This document shows positions 5,836 through 6,531 of a stretch of 6,531 nucleotides of DNA, piece by piece (positions within the stretch are counted from its first letter, which is position 1; every line of letters starts with the position of its first letter). Source of the stretch: Candidatus Omnitrophota bacterium (lineage in GTDB: Bacteria; Omnitrophota; Koll11; Gygaellales; JAHJCI01); NCBI GenBank assembly GCA_030622705.1, contig JAUXFU010000053.1, positions 1-6,531 on the forward strand, in the 5' to 3' direction. The notes beneath the pieces are model-generated. The model was not told the DNA's origin. It made no database searches and saw nothing but the letters and a program-made list of their open reading frames with translations. The translations under genes were made by a program, and so were the position numbers.

Positions 5836-6378
5836 TTAGGCAGAAAGGATCTTATCTACTGGTATATCGGTGTGTTCGACAGGCAACGCCGGCAAGATTT
5901 GGAAATTAAAGGCCAAGCCGATAGTATCTGTGCGGCTAATTATTTTCTTTAAGAAACGGTCATAATAACCCTTGCCCCGCCCGAGACGATTACCGCTTTT
6001 GTCAAAGGCAAGAGCCGGCACAATCACCAGATCCAGCTTCTTAAAAGATAAGTTAACCTTTACCTCGGGCTCCAAGGCTTGATATGGACCCTTTTTTAGT
6101 TTGCTGTCTTTACTCAAAAAGCAAGGCCTCAGTATCCTTCTTTTGGTATCACATAATGGAATATATATCTCTTTGCCAAACTCTCTTGCCTTATTGATCA
6201 TATCCTTTGTTTTTACCTCACCATCGAATGCCAGATAGAACATTATCTTCTTTGCCTTAATAAATTCTTCCTGCTTTAAAAGTTTTCTCTCGATTGACTT
6301 ACTCTTGTATTCACGTTGCTGTTTTGTTTGTTTTTTCAAACTGGTTAATAATAGCTTACGTAATTGCCTCTTTGCCAA
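5836..6378 (-). CDS. 5-formyltetrahydrofolate cyclo-ligase (TTG start)
   Basis: This enzyme (EC 6.3.3.2, also called methenyl-THF synthetase; YgfA/FAU1/MTHFS family) converts 5-formyl-THF and ATP to 5,10-methenyl-THF, recycling a folate that inhibits one-carbon enzymes. The 180-aa product has the family features: an N-terminal RQLRK helix, FDGEVKT (51-57), VPALAFDKSGNRLGRGKGYYDRFL (120-143) with the ATP-binding G-R-G-K-G-Y-Y-D-R, and the C-terminal LPVEHTDIPVDKILS. The frame is open further upstream, and an ATG at 6450 would give 204 aa. However, those 24 extra residues have no family counterpart, have no binding site before them, and overlap the probable 6S RNA. TTG 6378 has AAGGAAGGA directly before it and AGGAGG 12 nt away, and gives the usual length and N-terminus. 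The neighbouring 6S RNA matches the ssrS-ygfA linkage of E. coli. The identity is certain; the start is an inference. Confidence 0.93.
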   Translation of the reverse strand: MAKRQLRKLLLTSLKKQTKQQREYKSKSIERKLLKQEEFIKAKKIMFYLAFDGEVKTKDMINKAREFGKEIYIPLCDTKRRILRPCFLSKDSKLKKGPYQALEPEVKVNLSFKKLDLVIVPALAFDKSGNRLGRGKGYYDRFLKKIISRTDTIGLAFNFQILPALPVEHTDIPVDKILSA

Positions 6379-6396
6379 TCCTTCCTTATACCTCCT
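6379..6396 (-). promoter_or_regulatory. Ribosome binding site deciding the TTG start of 5-FCL
   Basis: The minus strand reads AGGAGG (6391-6396) followed by TATAAGGAAGGA and then TTG. Two overlapping purine-rich sites are present: AGGAGG at 12 nt spacing and AAGGA (6383-6387) at 4 nt. The ATG at 6406-6408 and the ATG at 6448-6450 have no such site before them. Confidence 0.65.
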
Positions 6397-6399
6397 GTT

Positions 6400-6531
6400 A
6401 ATCTGCATCGGGGATAGTTTTTTGTATTTTTCTTTCTTAAAAGTTGGCATTGCGTTTCGACTTAAACTTAAGCGTCCTTCAATTTCACCCGGAACAAGCC
6501 GAGCATCCTCCCTTAGAACTTCCGGAATACC
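6400..6531 (-). ncRNA. ssrS: Probable 6S RNA, 3' half (partial, cut by window edge)
   Basis: 6S RNA binds the sigma70 RNA polymerase holoenzyme and inhibits transcription in stationary phase. The minus strand here can form a 6S-like apical arm. GUUCU (6515-6519) pairs with AGGAC (6474-6478). An internal loop follows, then CUCGG (6499-6503) pairs with CCGGG (6488-6492) around a 6-nt loop. The E. coli RNA has a closely similar AUGCUCGG...CCGAG element. Further 3', CUUU-UAAG-AAAG (6432-6443) may be the small hairpin on the 3' side of the central bubble. The location immediately before 5-FCL matches ssrS-ygfA synteny. The 5' half, including the partner of the closing stem, lies outside the window, and the 3' boundary is estimated. 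The alternative is an N-terminal extension of 5-FCL or the end of another gene, since one frame is open across it. Confidence 0.6.

Noticed and set aside
6451..6531. Open frame upstream of 5-FCL as the end of a glycosyltransferase-like gene (it begins GIPEVLREDARL)
   Set aside because: The match to a glycosyltransferase GIPEV motif is only a few residues, the frame has no stop before 5-FCL, and the RNA structure and synteny explain the stretch better.

Overview
The window reads as one minus-strand operon of bacterial housekeeping genes. In transcription order (from high to low coordinates) it holds: the 3' half of a probable 6S RNA cut by the window edge; 5-formyltetrahydrofolate cyclo-ligase; a 218-bp spacer packed with palindromes; RNase Y (rny); an 81-bp spacer made of octamer repeats folded into one long hairpin; a YmdB-type metallophosphoesterase; a secreted GH39-like glycoside hydrolase relative; and the exonuclease VII large subunit (xseA). 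A further gene, presumably xseB, starts at the very edge. No gene is supported on the plus strand. The plus-strand open frames lie antisense to the real genes or run from the ymdB start into the adjoining octamer palindrome.

The order 6S RNA / 5-FCL / rny / ymdB / xseA is known from several deep-branching and deltaproteobacterial-type genomes. Base composition is moderate, with AT-rich spacers. Together with a GH39-like secreted protein inside a nucleic-acid operon, this suggests an uncultured bacterium of the Omnitrophota/PVC or deltaproteobacterial sort. That placement is an inference and not shown by any diagnostic marker here.

Region by region: positions 1-1245 are xseA, coupled to the gene before it by a 14-nt overlap. 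Positions 1232-3187 are the glycosidase-like protein, which has a signal peptide, a (beta/alpha)8-type catalytic domain with one catalytic glutamate missing, a beta-sandwich and an acidic repeat tail. Positions 3194-3982 are the phosphoesterase, whose ATG lies 2 nt from the foot of the octamer hairpin and has no Shine-Dalgarno sequence. Positions 4064-5617 are RNase Y, with a strong ribosome binding site. Positions 5618-5835 are the non-coding hairpin cluster. Positions 5836-6378 are 5-FCL with a TTG start. From about 6400 to the edge lies the RNA gene.

Functionally, RNase Y (membrane-anchored endoribonuclease), YmdB (phosphodiesterase/RNA-linked regulator) and ExoVII (single-stranded DNA degradation) are nucleic-acid turnover enzymes, and 5-FCL recycles folate. 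The exported carbohydrate-active protein does not belong to that theme. The most interesting points are its lost acid/base residue, the octamer palindrome controlling ymdB, the palindrome cluster before rny, and the probable 6S RNA, which explains why the long open reading frame of 5-FCL is mis-started.
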